DNA from: Myxococcales bacterium
Lineage (GTDB): Bacteria > Myxococcota_A > UBA9160 > UBA4427
Reading direction: 5' to 3'
Assembly (NCBI GenBank): GCA_022563535.1
Contig: JADFNE010000044.1
Location: forward strand, 1-35,419
Length of the DNA: 35,419 nt
Made by a program: the position numbers and the translations under genes
In this document: positions 17,588 through 24,790 of the stretch, piece by piece
Layout: the number at the start of each line of letters is the position of its first letter
How positions within the stretch are numbered: position 1 is the first letter of the stretch
The notes under the pieces: generated by a model
What the model was told of the DNA's origin: nothing
Seen by the model: only the letters and a program-made list of their open reading frames with translations
Databases searched by the model: none

Positions 17588-18469
17588 TCAGCTCTTTCCG
17601 GACGGCTTGGGCACGTCGAAGAGCGCGGCAAGTTCCTCCGAGGCCTCTTCCGCGCGTTGAAAGAGATTTTCGACGACCTCCTCAGAAAGATCGAGATGCT
17701 CGAGACACATTGTCTCGACGACCTTGAAATCTGGAAGATGGGATGCGACCGCGACCGCGCCGACCGGCGAGTGGTCGAGGCCCACCCCTTCGAGTTCATC
17801 GAGGCTCGAGTGGTGCAAACCGATGCAACACACCAATACGTCGGGAAAGCCCCAGCTGCGCGCGAGCCAGGCGCCGGCCTGGGCGTGATTCCAGGACAAC
17901 TCATCGTCTTCGACCGAGATCAGACTGCGGTCCGAGTCGCGAGCCCGTTCTAGCACCGGCGCGTAGTGGCTCTGCCACTGGGTCAAGAGAATCGGCTGCG
18001 CCATGTCCTGCAGCAGCCCACCGGTGAAGGCCTCCCCTTCGTGTCCCGGAGCGATCTTTGCGGCCAGCGCTTCTGCAAAAACCGCCCGCTGAAGTGAGGT
18101 CTGCCAAAACGCCGCCCCGTCGAAGCTGCCCCCCTTGCGGGGAAGCGCGTCCGCGGCGGCAAAGGCGATGGTGAGGAACTGAATTTGCGCGAGGCCCAGC
18201 ATCGCCACGGCCCCGCGCACATCGGCGACCTTCACGGCCAGCCCCATACCGGCCGAGTTCACGGTGCGCATGATCTTGGCCGAGATACCGAGATCAGCGG
18301 AAATCAACGTGGCTGCCTCCCTCACGTCGCAGTCCTCTTGCCCGACCAACTCGATGAGTTTCACAGCCGTCTGGGGCAGCGGCGAGATCTCCATCCCGCC
18401 AAAGAGCTTGGCAAAGTTTCCTGTCGAGATGGCGGATTGCTCAGTCAGCTTTCGCCACAACGTTGTCAA
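17588..18469 (-). CDS. HDOD-domain signalling protein
   Basis: A 293-residue soluble protein with an HDOD domain over about residues 20-230. Typical features are the entry ISPLPQTAVKLIELV, ISADLGISAKIMRTVNSAGM, VRGAVAMLGLAQIQFLTIA and GGLLQDMAQPILL. HDOD is a degenerate relative of the HD phosphohydrolase fold that usually lacks catalytic metal ligands. Such proteins act in stress, biofilm or second-messenger signalling, without a common biochemical role. There is no attached GGDEF, EAL or receiver domain. The C-terminal 60 residues are acidic (LSEEVVENLFQRAEEASEEL). The TTG start follows ATGGAGAGAT, a good ribosome site. The upstream divergent gene is an HPP-family protein. Confidence 0.88.
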   Translation of the reverse strand: MTTLWRKLTEQSAISTGNFAKLFGGMEISPLPQTAVKLIELVGQEDCDVREAATLISADLGISAKIMRTVNSAGMGLAVKVADVRGAVAMLGLAQIQFLTIAFAAADALPRKGGSFDGAAFWQTSLQRAVFAEALAAKIAPGHEGEAFTGGLLQDMAQPILLTQWQSHYAPVLERARDSDRSLISVEDDELSWNHAQAGAWLARSWGFPDVLVCCIGLHHSSLDELEGVGLDHSPVGAVAVASHLPDFKVVETMCLEHLDLSEEVVENLFQRAEEASEELAALFDVPKPSGKS

Positions 18470-18532
18470 TCGATCTCTCCATCTTGTCCTCGCCCCATCC
18501 CGGGCAAGTCATTGCTCAGCGTACTCATCGGC

Positions 18533-18569
18533 CGGTCGTGTTGATGACTGTGCGAGGTCGACACGACCG
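18533..18569. promoter_or_regulatory. 9-bp perfect inverted repeat between HDOD and HPP genes
   Basis: CGGTCGTGT at 18533-18541 is exactly repeated in inverted form as ACACGACCG at 18561-18569, with a 19-base spacer. It lies in the 229-bp divergent gap, 64 bp upstream of the HDOD start and 130 bp upstream of the HPP start. It could be an operator (half-sites 28 bp apart, nearly three turns) or a leader hairpin. No known motif matches. Confidence 0.42.
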
Positions 18570-18698
18570 CACGGCGGGGAGTCTCGGTCGAAGGCCGGGG
18601 GGTCGGGGGGTGAAATACCGACGTGCGCGGTCGACAGAGACATGGAGGTTGTTGCTCAGTCAACCTTCCGCAGCAGATGGCCGAATCATTTCCCAAGC

Positions 18699-19457
18699 AT
18701 GACCATGACGAAGACTCGCAGCGAGTTTCTGATCAAGTGGATCGCGCGGCTGGCGCGGATTCAGCCCTGGTATCTGATGGTTCGCTATCCGAACCGCTGG
18801 ACAAGGTCGCTATTCGCCTTTGTCAATGGGGGAGTCTCGATCTTGATCATGGCCGCGATGGCCAACTATTCTCACCAGCCGTTGCTCTTTCCCTCTCTGG
18901 GTCCCCGCGCCTTTCTTTTCTTCTCACAACCGTCGGCTGCGGCGGCCTCTCCCCGCAACGCGGTTCTCGGCCATGGCCTCGGGGCACTCATCGGTTGGGT
19001 GTGCTTTGTCGTATTTGACATCGACACCGCTTTCGGAGGCATTGCCGCCATCGCGGTTTCCCTCAGTCTGATCAGCGCCGTCATGATCGCGACCAACCTC
19101 TCCCATCCGCCCGCCGCTTCCACCGCGCTGATGGTTTCCATGGGCCTGATTCACGGTGGGGCAGAGTTGGTTGCGATCATCGTCGCCGTCGCGCTGCTGG
19201 CCGCACAGGCCTTCGTGTTCAATCGGTTGTCCGGGATTTCCTACCCCGTCTGGGCTCCCCGGGCAGCTGCGCCAGCAGAAGGCTTCGTACCCCTGGCGCT
19301 AGAAACCGACGAAGCAGCCACGCCGAGCGATCCCTACGCTGCGGTGTGGCCAACCAACTGGTCCGGCGCGGGGCAATCCAGCGACCGGGCAGGAATAAGT
19401 GATGCTCGCCTGCGTTCGCGTTTCTTGATCAGGACGACCACTCGTCAAAGCAGGTGA
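18699..19457 (+). CDS. HPP-family membrane protein
   Basis: A 252-residue membrane protein of the HPP family, named after the motif seen here as NLSHPPAASTALM. Other family features are LFPSLGPRAFLFFSQPSAAAASPRN, with its conserved Gly-Pro and Pro-Arg-Asn, and HGLGALIGW. About five to six hydrophobic segments span residues 35-185; the C-terminal 60 residues are hydrophilic and poorly conserved in appearance. A plant plastid member transports nitrite; bacterial members are mostly uncharacterised. The frame is open further upstream, but ATG 18699 (or 18705) directly precedes the family-like N-terminus; neither has a clear ribosome site. Its 3' end overlaps the opposite-strand nitroreductase by 29 bp. 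Confidence 0.83.
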   Translation: MTMTKTRSEFLIKWIARLARIQPWYLMVRYPNRWTRSLFAFVNGGVSILIMAAMANYSHQPLLFPSLGPRAFLFFSQPSAAAASPRNAVLGHGLGALIGWVCFVVFDIDTAFGGIAAIAVSLSLISAVMIATNLSHPPAASTALMVSMGLIHGGAELVAIIVAVALLAAQAFVFNRLSGISYPVWAPRAAAPAEGFVPLALETDEAATPSDPYAAVWPTNWSGAGQSSDRAGISDARLRSRFLIRTTTRQSR

Positions 19458-20073
19458 TCTCTTCCGGCGGTTGCCGGACCGCCAGCTTGAAATCGGTTCC
19501 CACCGTGTACGCAACCGGCAGCAACGCGACCTGCATCACGTCGTCGGGAATGTTCAGAAGTTTTGCGATATCGGCTTCGAAGAACAGGCTGATCGTCGTC
19601 AGCGTCGAACCGAGCCCCCGACTGCGCAGTGCAAGCTGGAAGTTCCACATCGCCGGAAAGATCGAGCCGTAGATGGCAGCCGCCATCCCATGCGGCGCAC
19701 CATCCGGCAAACGGCCCTGCAGGCACGGGATCACCAGCGCCGGCACTTCGCCCATGTGATCGAGCAACCATCCCGCGGAGTCGTAGACGCGGTGGGTCTG
19801 GGCATCGGCGTCGGGGAGTTGTGCCCTGGCTTGATCGATGAACTGCTTGCCGCGCCCGTAGATCTCCCCGACGGCCTTTCTCTTCTCGGGATCCATCACG
19901 ACCAGCCAACGCCATTGTTGCGTGTTTGATGCGGTCGGTGCTTGCTGGGACAAACGAATGCAGTCGAGGATCACTTCTCGTTCGACGGGGCGCTCGAGAT
20001 CGAGGCGACGGCGCACCGCTCTCGTGGTGGAAAGCAATCGGTCTGTCTCTTTGAGATCGAAGGGGGCGGCCAT
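19429..20073 (-). CDS. nitroreductase-family FMN oxidoreductase
   Basis: A 214-residue protein with the nitroreductase fold signature. The N-terminal TTRAVRRRLDLERPV provides the phosphate-binding arginines, ASNTQQWRWLVV the Ser-Asn-Thr FMN segment (commonly PSSxNxQPW), and GLGSTLTTIS the C-terminal GxG FMN loop. The family reduces nitro compounds, quinones or unsaturated substrates with NAD(P)H using FMN in a homodimer; the natural substrate is unknown here. There is no signal peptide, so it is cytoplasmic. The ATG has a weak upstream AGGACTGGAGAAAC ribosome site. Its 3' end lies within the HPP gene's last codons on the other strand. The neighbouring HPP family includes a nitrite transporter, but a functional link is speculative. 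Confidence 0.88.
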   Translation of the reverse strand: MAAPFDLKETDRLLSTTRAVRRRLDLERPVEREVILDCIRLSQQAPTASNTQQWRWLVVMDPEKRKAVGEIYGRGKQFIDQARAQLPDADAQTHRVYDSAGWLLDHMGEVPALVIPCLQGRLPDGAPHGMAAAIYGSIFPAMWNFQLALRSRGLGSTLTTISLFFEADIAKLLNIPDDVMQVALLPVAYTVGTDFKLAVRQPPEEITCFDEWSS

Positions 20074-20533
20074 TGTTTCTCCAGTCCTCTGGTGATTCGA
20101 TGCCCAGCGACGGGCAGAGACTCCATTCTATGGCGTGCTGTAGGGGGACGACAGGCGAAGTCGAGAGTGAATCGGGAGGCGGAAGCCTCGTCACCATCCA
20201 GCTGTCCATCCACACCCCCTCCCCGTAGCGCCAATACAAAGGCCCGGGGACTGGGCTGATCGAGCGAATTGCCGCGTTCCAGAGGGGATCGGCTCCATAT
20301 AGTGCGCACTCGCAGTCAATTTCAAGAATGGCCTCGCTCTATCATTAATCAGCAACTTCGGCCGCAAGTATCGGGCCCGCTTACCGGGGAAGCCAATCGG
20401 GCTAAACTGGGCTCCAGACCCGCAGCATCCAAAATCTCACAAATATTGATTTTCATTGAACTTTCTCTTGCAAGGCGAGTCTCGAGTGACGCATAATAGA
20501 GTTCGCACAGGCACTTCATTGGAGAACAAGTTC
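20074..20533. other. intergenic region upstream of the PEP-CTERM gene
   Basis: A 460-bp gap between the leftward nitroreductase and the rightward PEP-CTERM gene. It should hold both promoters. Short open frames exist but lack ribosome sites and show no protein-like features. A GC-rich inverted segment (GCCCG ... CGGGC around 20370-20400) is present. A likely promoter near its right end is listed separately. Confidence 0.5.
20468..20497 (+). promoter_or_regulatory. sigma70-like promoter for the PEP-CTERM gene
   Basis: TTGCAA at 20468-20473 (4 of 6 matches to the -35 consensus) is separated by 18 bp from CATAAT at 20492-20497 (5 of 6 matches to -10). Transcription would start about 30 bp before the ATG, leaving a leader with the GGAG ribosome site at 20521-20524. 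Confidence 0.45.
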
Positions 20534-21094
20534 ATGCACAACTCTATTTCACCGGCATCGACCGGCCGCCTCAAGTCGGTCTGCGCCCTATTGATTGTCA
20601 CAATGGGCCTGCTCATTGCCGGATCCGCCAGCGCGACGAGCGTTTCATACACCCTCGACGCCCACTTCATTTTTCCCAGTTCTCTAGACATTACCGGTCA
20701 AGGCACGTTCACCGCCGACGATGTGACTGGTGTCATTAGCGCGTTCGAGTGGGCCGCGATCCCTAGCTACTCCTTTTCCTCTCTATCTTTGACTGACTTC
20801 GACTCTGGGTCCGCGACATTTGTCGCAGGTGTTCTAACCGGATTGTCCGTCGACGCAAACGACGGATACACGAGGCTCGTGCTTTCCGTCGGAGACGGCG
20901 ATGGCGGGCCGATCGCAGAACTCAGGACCGATCTCTTTTTCGCCATGGGCTCATACGCCATTTTTGATGCCGAGACAGGAACCCAAATTCTCGGAGTGAC
21001 CGCGTCGCCGATGCCGGAACCCAGCGCGGCCGTGCTTTACGGAGCAGGCCTTCTCATCGCCAACGGGACGATGCGCAGGCGGCGGCAACGCTAG
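20534..21094 (+). CDS. PEP-CTERM sorting-domain secreted protein
   Basis: A 186-residue secreted protein. A signal peptide covers about residues 1-34 (basic GRLKS, hydrophobic core, cleavage near SASA). The middle region is beta-rich, with many Ser/Thr/Asp and no known domain. The C-terminus has the three-part sorting signal: MPEPSAAVLYGAG (PEP at 161-163), a hydrophobic segment, and the basic tail MRRRRQR. Exosortases recognise and cleave such tails. The window's exosortase at 1214 is a candidate partner, though it is compact and distant, so the main partner may be elsewhere. ATG 20534 follows GGAGAAC with good spacing; the frame is open a little further upstream. The next gene is a diguanylate cyclase 346 bp away. 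Confidence 0.85.
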   Translation: MHNSISPASTGRLKSVCALLIVTMGLLIAGSASATSVSYTLDAHFIFPSSLDITGQGTFTADDVTGVISAFEWAAIPSYSFSSLSLTDFDSGSATFVAGVLTGLSVDANDGYTRLVLSVGDGDGGPIAELRTDLFFAMGSYAIFDAETGTQILGVTASPMPEPSAAVLYGAGLLIANGTMRRRRQR

Positions 21095-21440
21095 GCTAGT
21101 CCCCCCAAAGAAAACGACGACACGCGGAGATATTGCGCGTCGCCAGCGCAGCCCGAGAGTCGTGCGGAGTTAACAACCTCACCACTTCGCTGCTCGCTCT
21201 TTTGCCTTCCTTGCGTTGTCTTGTCTTCTCTGCCTGGGAGCCATCCCGGCGAGCCCCCCGCAAATAACCCACCGATCGCTTCCGTAGTCTTCTGTCAAGC
21301 GCAGATTTTCCGTCAAGCGCGGAAAATTCCAGCTGGGTAGCGACCCAGCGTCGACAATCAAGCGTGTACCCTGGATGGTCGATGAGAATTCAAACACGAC
21401 GCATTCGAGATGGCTCGGGTGCGTGCGGCAGGAGCTGACT
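21095..21440. other. intergenic region upstream of the REC-GGDEF gene
   Basis: A 346-bp gap. A small GC-rich hairpin (CGCG ... CGCG around 21123-21139) follows the PEP-CTERM gene but lacks a T-run. A short direct repeat GTCAAGCGC occurs near 21295 and 21311. I see no gene or known RNA motif; a GEMM-type c-di-GMP riboswitch was considered and not found. Confidence 0.4.
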
Positions 21441-22334
21441 GTGACTCACACAATTCTGATTATCGACGACGACCAAGCTGTACACAATATGGTGGACGAG
21501 CATCTTCGTGCCGACGACCTGCGTGTACTGCACACCTGCAGCCCAATGGAAGGAATTCAGCTGGCTGCCGTCGAGCTTCCCGACGTCGTTCTGCTCGACG
21601 TCAACATGCCGGGTATGGACGGACTCAAGGTCTGCCGCCATCTGAAGGAAGCGGAAACCACGCGTGACATCCCGATCATCTTTCTGACGGTAAACCGCGA
21701 CGCCAAGCAGATCGCGCGTGCCCTCGACTGCGGTGGAAGCGACTACATCCACAAGCCCTTCGAGCAAGTCGAGCTTCAAGCCAGAGTGAGGGCAACCCTG
21801 CGAACGAAACGCATGCTCGATCTCCTCAAGGTGCAAGCGCGCATCGACGGGCTCACGGGCCTCAAGAATCGCGCGGCCCTCGACGACGCCCTCGAAGCTT
21901 CGATGTCCGCGTTTCAGCGCATGGACGCGCCGATGTCGCTGCTGATGCTCGACGTCGATCATTTCAAAGAGATCAACGACCAACACGGCCACGGTGTCGG
22001 AGACGAAGTTCTGCGACATATCGGCGAGGTCATCTCGGCGACCTGCCGGCCCTACGATACGGCGTGTCGCTTTGGAGGAGACGAATTTACTGTGATCTTC
22101 GGCCAGACTCTCGCGTCCCAATCCGAACTCGCTGCGAAGCGAATGATGGCCGCGATCGTTGGGCAACCGGTCCGCGCAGAGAAATATGAGCTCAACATCA
22201 AACTGAGCGGCGGCCTGGTCTCGGTCGAAAATCTCCCCGACGAGGCGACGGTCGCCGATCTCGTCAAAGCGGCGGACGCAGCCTTGTATGAGGCGAAGCG
22301 CTCGGGTCGAGGCCGGCTCGTAATCCACGAATAG
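21441..22334 (+). CDS. response regulator diguanylate cyclase (REC-GGDEF)
   Basis: A 297-residue PleD/WspR-like protein that would make cyclic di-GMP from GTP upon phosphorylation. The receiver (residues 1-125) has acidic residues in LIIDDDQ, phospho-acceptor Asp53 in VVLLDVNMPG and Lys105 in IHKPFE. The GGDEF domain (about 130-297) has DGLTGLKNR, DVDHFKEIND and an intact active site GGDEF at 212-216. An inhibitory-site RxxD (RPYD, 203-206) lies exactly five residues before GGDEF, so product inhibition is expected. I chose GTG 21441 because AGGAG lies about seven bases upstream and the domain starts immediately; an ATG at 21375 would add 22 residues without a ribosome site. No cognate kinase is adjacent, but two kinases are in the window. 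Confidence 0.93.
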   Translation: MTHTILIIDDDQAVHNMVDEHLRADDLRVLHTCSPMEGIQLAAVELPDVVLLDVNMPGMDGLKVCRHLKEAETTRDIPIIFLTVNRDAKQIARALDCGGSDYIHKPFEQVELQARVRATLRTKRMLDLLKVQARIDGLTGLKNRAALDDALEASMSAFQRMDAPMSLLMLDVDHFKEINDQHGHGVGDEVLRHIGEVISATCRPYDTACRFGGDEFTVIFGQTLASQSELAAKRMMAAIVGQPVRAEKYELNIKLSGGLVSVENLPDEATVADLVKAADAALYEAKRSGRGRLVIHE

Positions 22335-22421
22335 CTGCGCAAAAGACGTCGCCGCGGCCCCTTTCCCTCGGCTGCGGTGCATCGGAAGAAAATTCAGTAC
22401 AACAGAGACCGAGGGAATCCC

Positions 22422-22790
22422 ATGAGAGTGGTAGCGGGGGTATTCGCAGCGGTCTTTCTGCTCAGCGCCGCTGTACAGTGGAACGATCCCGATCCGCTTC
22501 GCTGGATTTGCGCATATCTCGTGGCAGCGGTGCTCTCGATCACAGCAGCGATGGGACGCACCCTGCTGATCCCGAACGCAGCGGCCGCGGCGGTGTTCGC
22601 CGCCTGGTTCCTGTCACTCGCCCCAACGATCGGATCCGCCGACCCTGAAGCCTTCACTTCGTTCCAGATGAAAGACGTGAGCCACGAAGAGCCGCGGGAG
22701 GCGATGGGGCTGGCCCTGTGTGCTGTTTGGACCGCCGTCCTGGCGGGATTCGCGTGGCGCGCCAAGCATCATTGCGAGCACCGCGCCTAG
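22422..22790 (+). CDS. TMEM220-like small membrane protein
   Basis: A 122-residue membrane protein with about four hydrophobic segments. The sequence AAVQWNDPDPLRWICAYL matches the conserved 'QYNDPDP..W..Y' feature of the TMEM220 family, found in both animals and bacteria; the function is unknown. A hydrophilic loop (SADPEAFTSFQMKD) lies between the third and fourth segments. ATG 22422 follows GAGGGAATCCC; an in-frame ATG at 22377 would add a basic 15-residue extension and is less likely. It lies 87 bp after the diguanylate cyclase on the same strand and could be cotranscribed with it. Confidence 0.72.
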   Translation: MRVVAGVFAAVFLLSAAVQWNDPDPLRWICAYLVAAVLSITAAMGRTLLIPNAAAAAVFAAWFLSLAPTIGSADPEAFTSFQMKDVSHEEPREAMGLALCAVWTAVLAGFAWRAKHHCEHRA

Positions 22791-23179
22791 GAGTCTGCGC
22801 GGCAGAAGGCGCACGCCCCTAGCCCACAGATCATTTCGCGTTGCTGTCCGCCTCGAAGTAGGACTGCAATTCTCCGATTTCTTGGTATGGGCGGGTGACT
22901 ATTCCTACAGCCTTCCGAAGGTTGCCCAACCCACCGCGTATTCCGAATTTCCTCCGCTAGCCCCATGCACCTCGCTCTGTACCGAGTACCGGTCGAACGA
23001 CTCCTGCAAAATAAATTAAAAACCCTAGGTCGCTTCCGATTGCATCCCCTGGCCGCGAATCCCCTAAAGGCTGTATGGCGAATAGGCGATTCGACCTAGT
23101 AGCGCAGCAACATTGGGCGGCACGGATCTAGTTCGCCATCTGCTCGAGTTGCGCTGAATACTTGGAGGAGCTCCTGTTC
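22791..23179. other. intergenic leader region of the chemosensory operon
   Basis: A 389-bp gap before the first gene of the che operon. It contains an AT-rich stretch (AAATAAATTAAAAA around 23008-23022) directly followed by a long inverted repeat listed separately, so the operon promoter is probably here. No sigma54-type or strong sigma70-type pair is clear, and no coding frame looks real. Confidence 0.45.
23025..23099 (+). promoter_or_regulatory. long-range inverted repeat with alternative pairing before the che operon
   Basis: CTAGGTCG at 23025-23032 is perfectly complementary to CGACCTAG at 23092-23099, closing a 59-base interior. Inside, CGAATC at 23056-23061 can pair with GATTCG at 23088-23093, which shares two bases with the outer stem. 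The two pairings therefore compete. It sits about 80 bp before the first GTG start. It could be a leader RNA switch or a pair of operator half-sites; I know no matching family. Confidence 0.33.
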
Positions 23180-23877
23180 GTGACGAATCAATCACTCGTT
23201 GATGCGATTGCCGTGCTTCCGGCTGATGCCCGCGCGCATATCGACAAAATTATCGCTGAAAACGAAGAGCTTCGTTCGTTTGTGAAAGAAAAGGAACGCC
23301 TTCTGCGTTCCATGGGGGAGCTCCACGCGCAATGTCTCGAACTCCATGACGTCGAGGCAGAACTTCATAACGAACTCGCTCGGGTCTATGTGTCGGCCAC
23401 CCAATTGAGTTCTTCCATCTCGCGGCCCGAGATCATCTCCGCATTACAGCAGATCATCGCCAACCTGATCGGCTCCGAAGAAGTCGCAATTCTGTCCTCC
23501 GAGCCCGAAATCGCAGGAGGCACCAAACCGCAGGTGCTTTCGCAGTGGGGGATCGAGTCCGATTGGATCGAGAAGCGAGAAGAGGACTGGGCACTGATAG
23601 AGGAGGTGCTGCGAACGGGAACCTCTTTCTATTCGTATTCACTGGCGATTTCGACGAAGGCGAGTTGAGCGAAGGAACAAACCAGACCCTGAATGCCTGT
23701 TTTGTATTGCGCGCGGGCGAAAAACTCGCGGGGGCAGTTGCCATTTTCAAACTACTTCCGCAAAAGCACTCGCTTACCAAGGCAGACCAGCAGCTTTGCG
23801 AAATGATCGCAATGCTGGGGGGCCAGGCTTTGTATTGCAGCGAACTGCATTCTCGACTGAATCCGGAACAAGAATAG
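23180..23877 (+). pseudogene. coiled-coil GAF-domain protein, frameshifted
   Basis: The first part (frame of 23180) encodes a coiled-coil start (KIIAENEELRSFVKEKERLL) and the first half of a GAF-like domain (LQQIIANLIGSEEVAILS), then runs to TGA at 23666-23668. The second half of the domain continues in another frame up to TAG at 23875-23877 (LNACFVLRAGEKLAGAVAIF, LCEMIAMLGGQALYCSELH). Both halves align throughout with the intact paralogue at 24791. The junction lies around 23620-23640. Restoring one missing base would give 232 residues against 233 for the paralogue, so a single-base deletion (real or a sequencing error) explains everything. No slippery heptamer is present. The GTG start has a perfect GGAGGAG ribosome site nine bases upstream. 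It would have been the first gene of the che operon. Confidence 0.8.
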
Positions 23878-23922
23878 CGTCGCTTCGCGAACTGAATCTT
23901 CAAGAGCAACCTGGGAGTACAT

Positions 23923-24312
23923 GTGGGAGTCAAAGCCAGAATCCTTTGCGTGGAGGACAGCCGTGTTTTCCAGCAACTCATCCGAATGAATCTTCGTCAT
24001 CTCGGAGACGTCGAGCTGGTTTTTGCCGACGACGGGATGGCCGGGCTTCGTTATCTGATCCAGGAAGATTTCGATCTCGCCCTGGTCGACATCAATATGC
24101 CGGTCATGGATGGGCTGACTCTGCTTCGTCTCTATCTCGAGGATGAGACGGAGCCGAAGGTTCCGATTGTAATCGTCACCACGGACGGGGGAGACGAGAC
24201 TGGCGACGAGGTTCTTGGCCTGGGGGCATCTGCATTCATCACCAAGCCAATCAATGGAGAGAAGCTGCGAAAGGTCGCTATCGAACTGATCGAAAAATTT
24301 CAATCCGACTGA
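23923..24312 (+). CDS. stand-alone CheY-like response regulator 1
   Basis: A 129-residue single receiver domain. It shows the acidic pocket in LCVEDSR, phospho-acceptor Asp56 in LALVDINMPVMDG, the switch Thr in IVIVTTDGG and Lys108 in FITKPING. It has no output domain, so it would work by protein contact, as CheY does with a motor or other target, or as a phosphate sink. It starts at GTG, set by GGGAG 5-9 bases upstream, and lies 45 bp after the GAF pseudogene and 96 bp before the second receiver. It is moderately similar to that receiver, no more than receivers in general. CheA at 26018 is the obvious kinase. Confidence 0.9.
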   Translation: MGVKARILCVEDSRVFQQLIRMNLRHLGDVELVFADDGMAGLRYLIQEDFDLALVDINMPVMDGLTLLRLYLEDETEPKVPIVIVTTDGGDETGDEVLGLGASAFITKPINGEKLRKVAIELIEKFQSD

Positions 24313-24408
24313 GGCGCCGTCGGTTTGTGAGAGACAGAAGCACGCGCGGTTGCGTTTCGCTTCTTCGTCCGGTTCTGAATATGACGTTCGTACTCGGGAG
24401 AAATGAAC

Positions 24409-24771
24409 ATGAACAAAATTTTGCTGGTTGATGATTCGAAGGTCGCATTGTTTTCCGAACGCATCATGCTCGAGCGCTCGGGCCTCTACGAGATTGTCGT
24501 CGCCAGGGATGGAGACGAAGTTCTCGATATGGTCGAAGCAGAAGATCCAGACCTGATCGTGATGGACGTCATCATGCCGACCATGTCGGGTTTCGAAGCC
24601 TGCCGCGCCCTGCGTGCACAACCTCAGACCAAGGACATTCCCGTCATTCTCGTGACGACCCGCGGCGAGGCTTGCAACATCGAAGAGGGCTACGCGAGCG
24701 GCTGCAACGACTATGTAACAAAACCCGTCGATGGCCCCGAACTCTTGCGGAAAATCGAAAATCTCATCTAG
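24409..24771 (+). CDS. stand-alone CheY-like response regulator 2
   Basis: A 120-residue single receiver domain. It has LLVDDSK, phospho-acceptor Asp53 in IVMDVIMP, the switch Thr in VILVTTRGE and Lys105 in YVTKPVDG. VIMP and the spacing resemble PilG/PilH or CheY-type receivers. Two in-frame ATGs exist (24403 and 24409); GGGAG at 24396-24400 gives proper spacing only for 24409. It is followed 19 bp later by the intact GAF protein, whose AGGAGG ribosome site lies in that gap, so the two are tightly coupled. With receiver 1 it gives the single CheA two possible partners, which may divide output and phosphate-sink roles (inference). Confidence 0.9.
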   Translation: MNKILLVDDSKVALFSERIMLERSGLYEIVVARDGDEVLDMVEAEDPDLIVMDVIMPTMSGFEACRALRAQPQTKDIPVILVTTRGEACNIEEGYASGCNDYVTKPVDGPELLRKIENLI

Positions 24772-24790
24772 TAGAGCGGCAGGAGGGTAC

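Noticed and set aside
16669-17904. 411-codon minus-strand frame opposite oadB and the HDOD 3' end
   Set aside because: It is antisense to conserved OadB motifs and lacks any recognisable domain.
22791-23179. Small coding frame (about 99 codons) after the TMEM220-like gene
   Set aside because: No ribosome site, no protein-like features, and it runs through the operon leader.
23610-23668. Programmed ribosomal frameshift in the first GAF gene
   Set aside because: No X-XXY-YYZ slippery heptamer in the reading frame and no clear downstream stem; the paralogue is encoded in a single frame. A one-base deletion is simpler.
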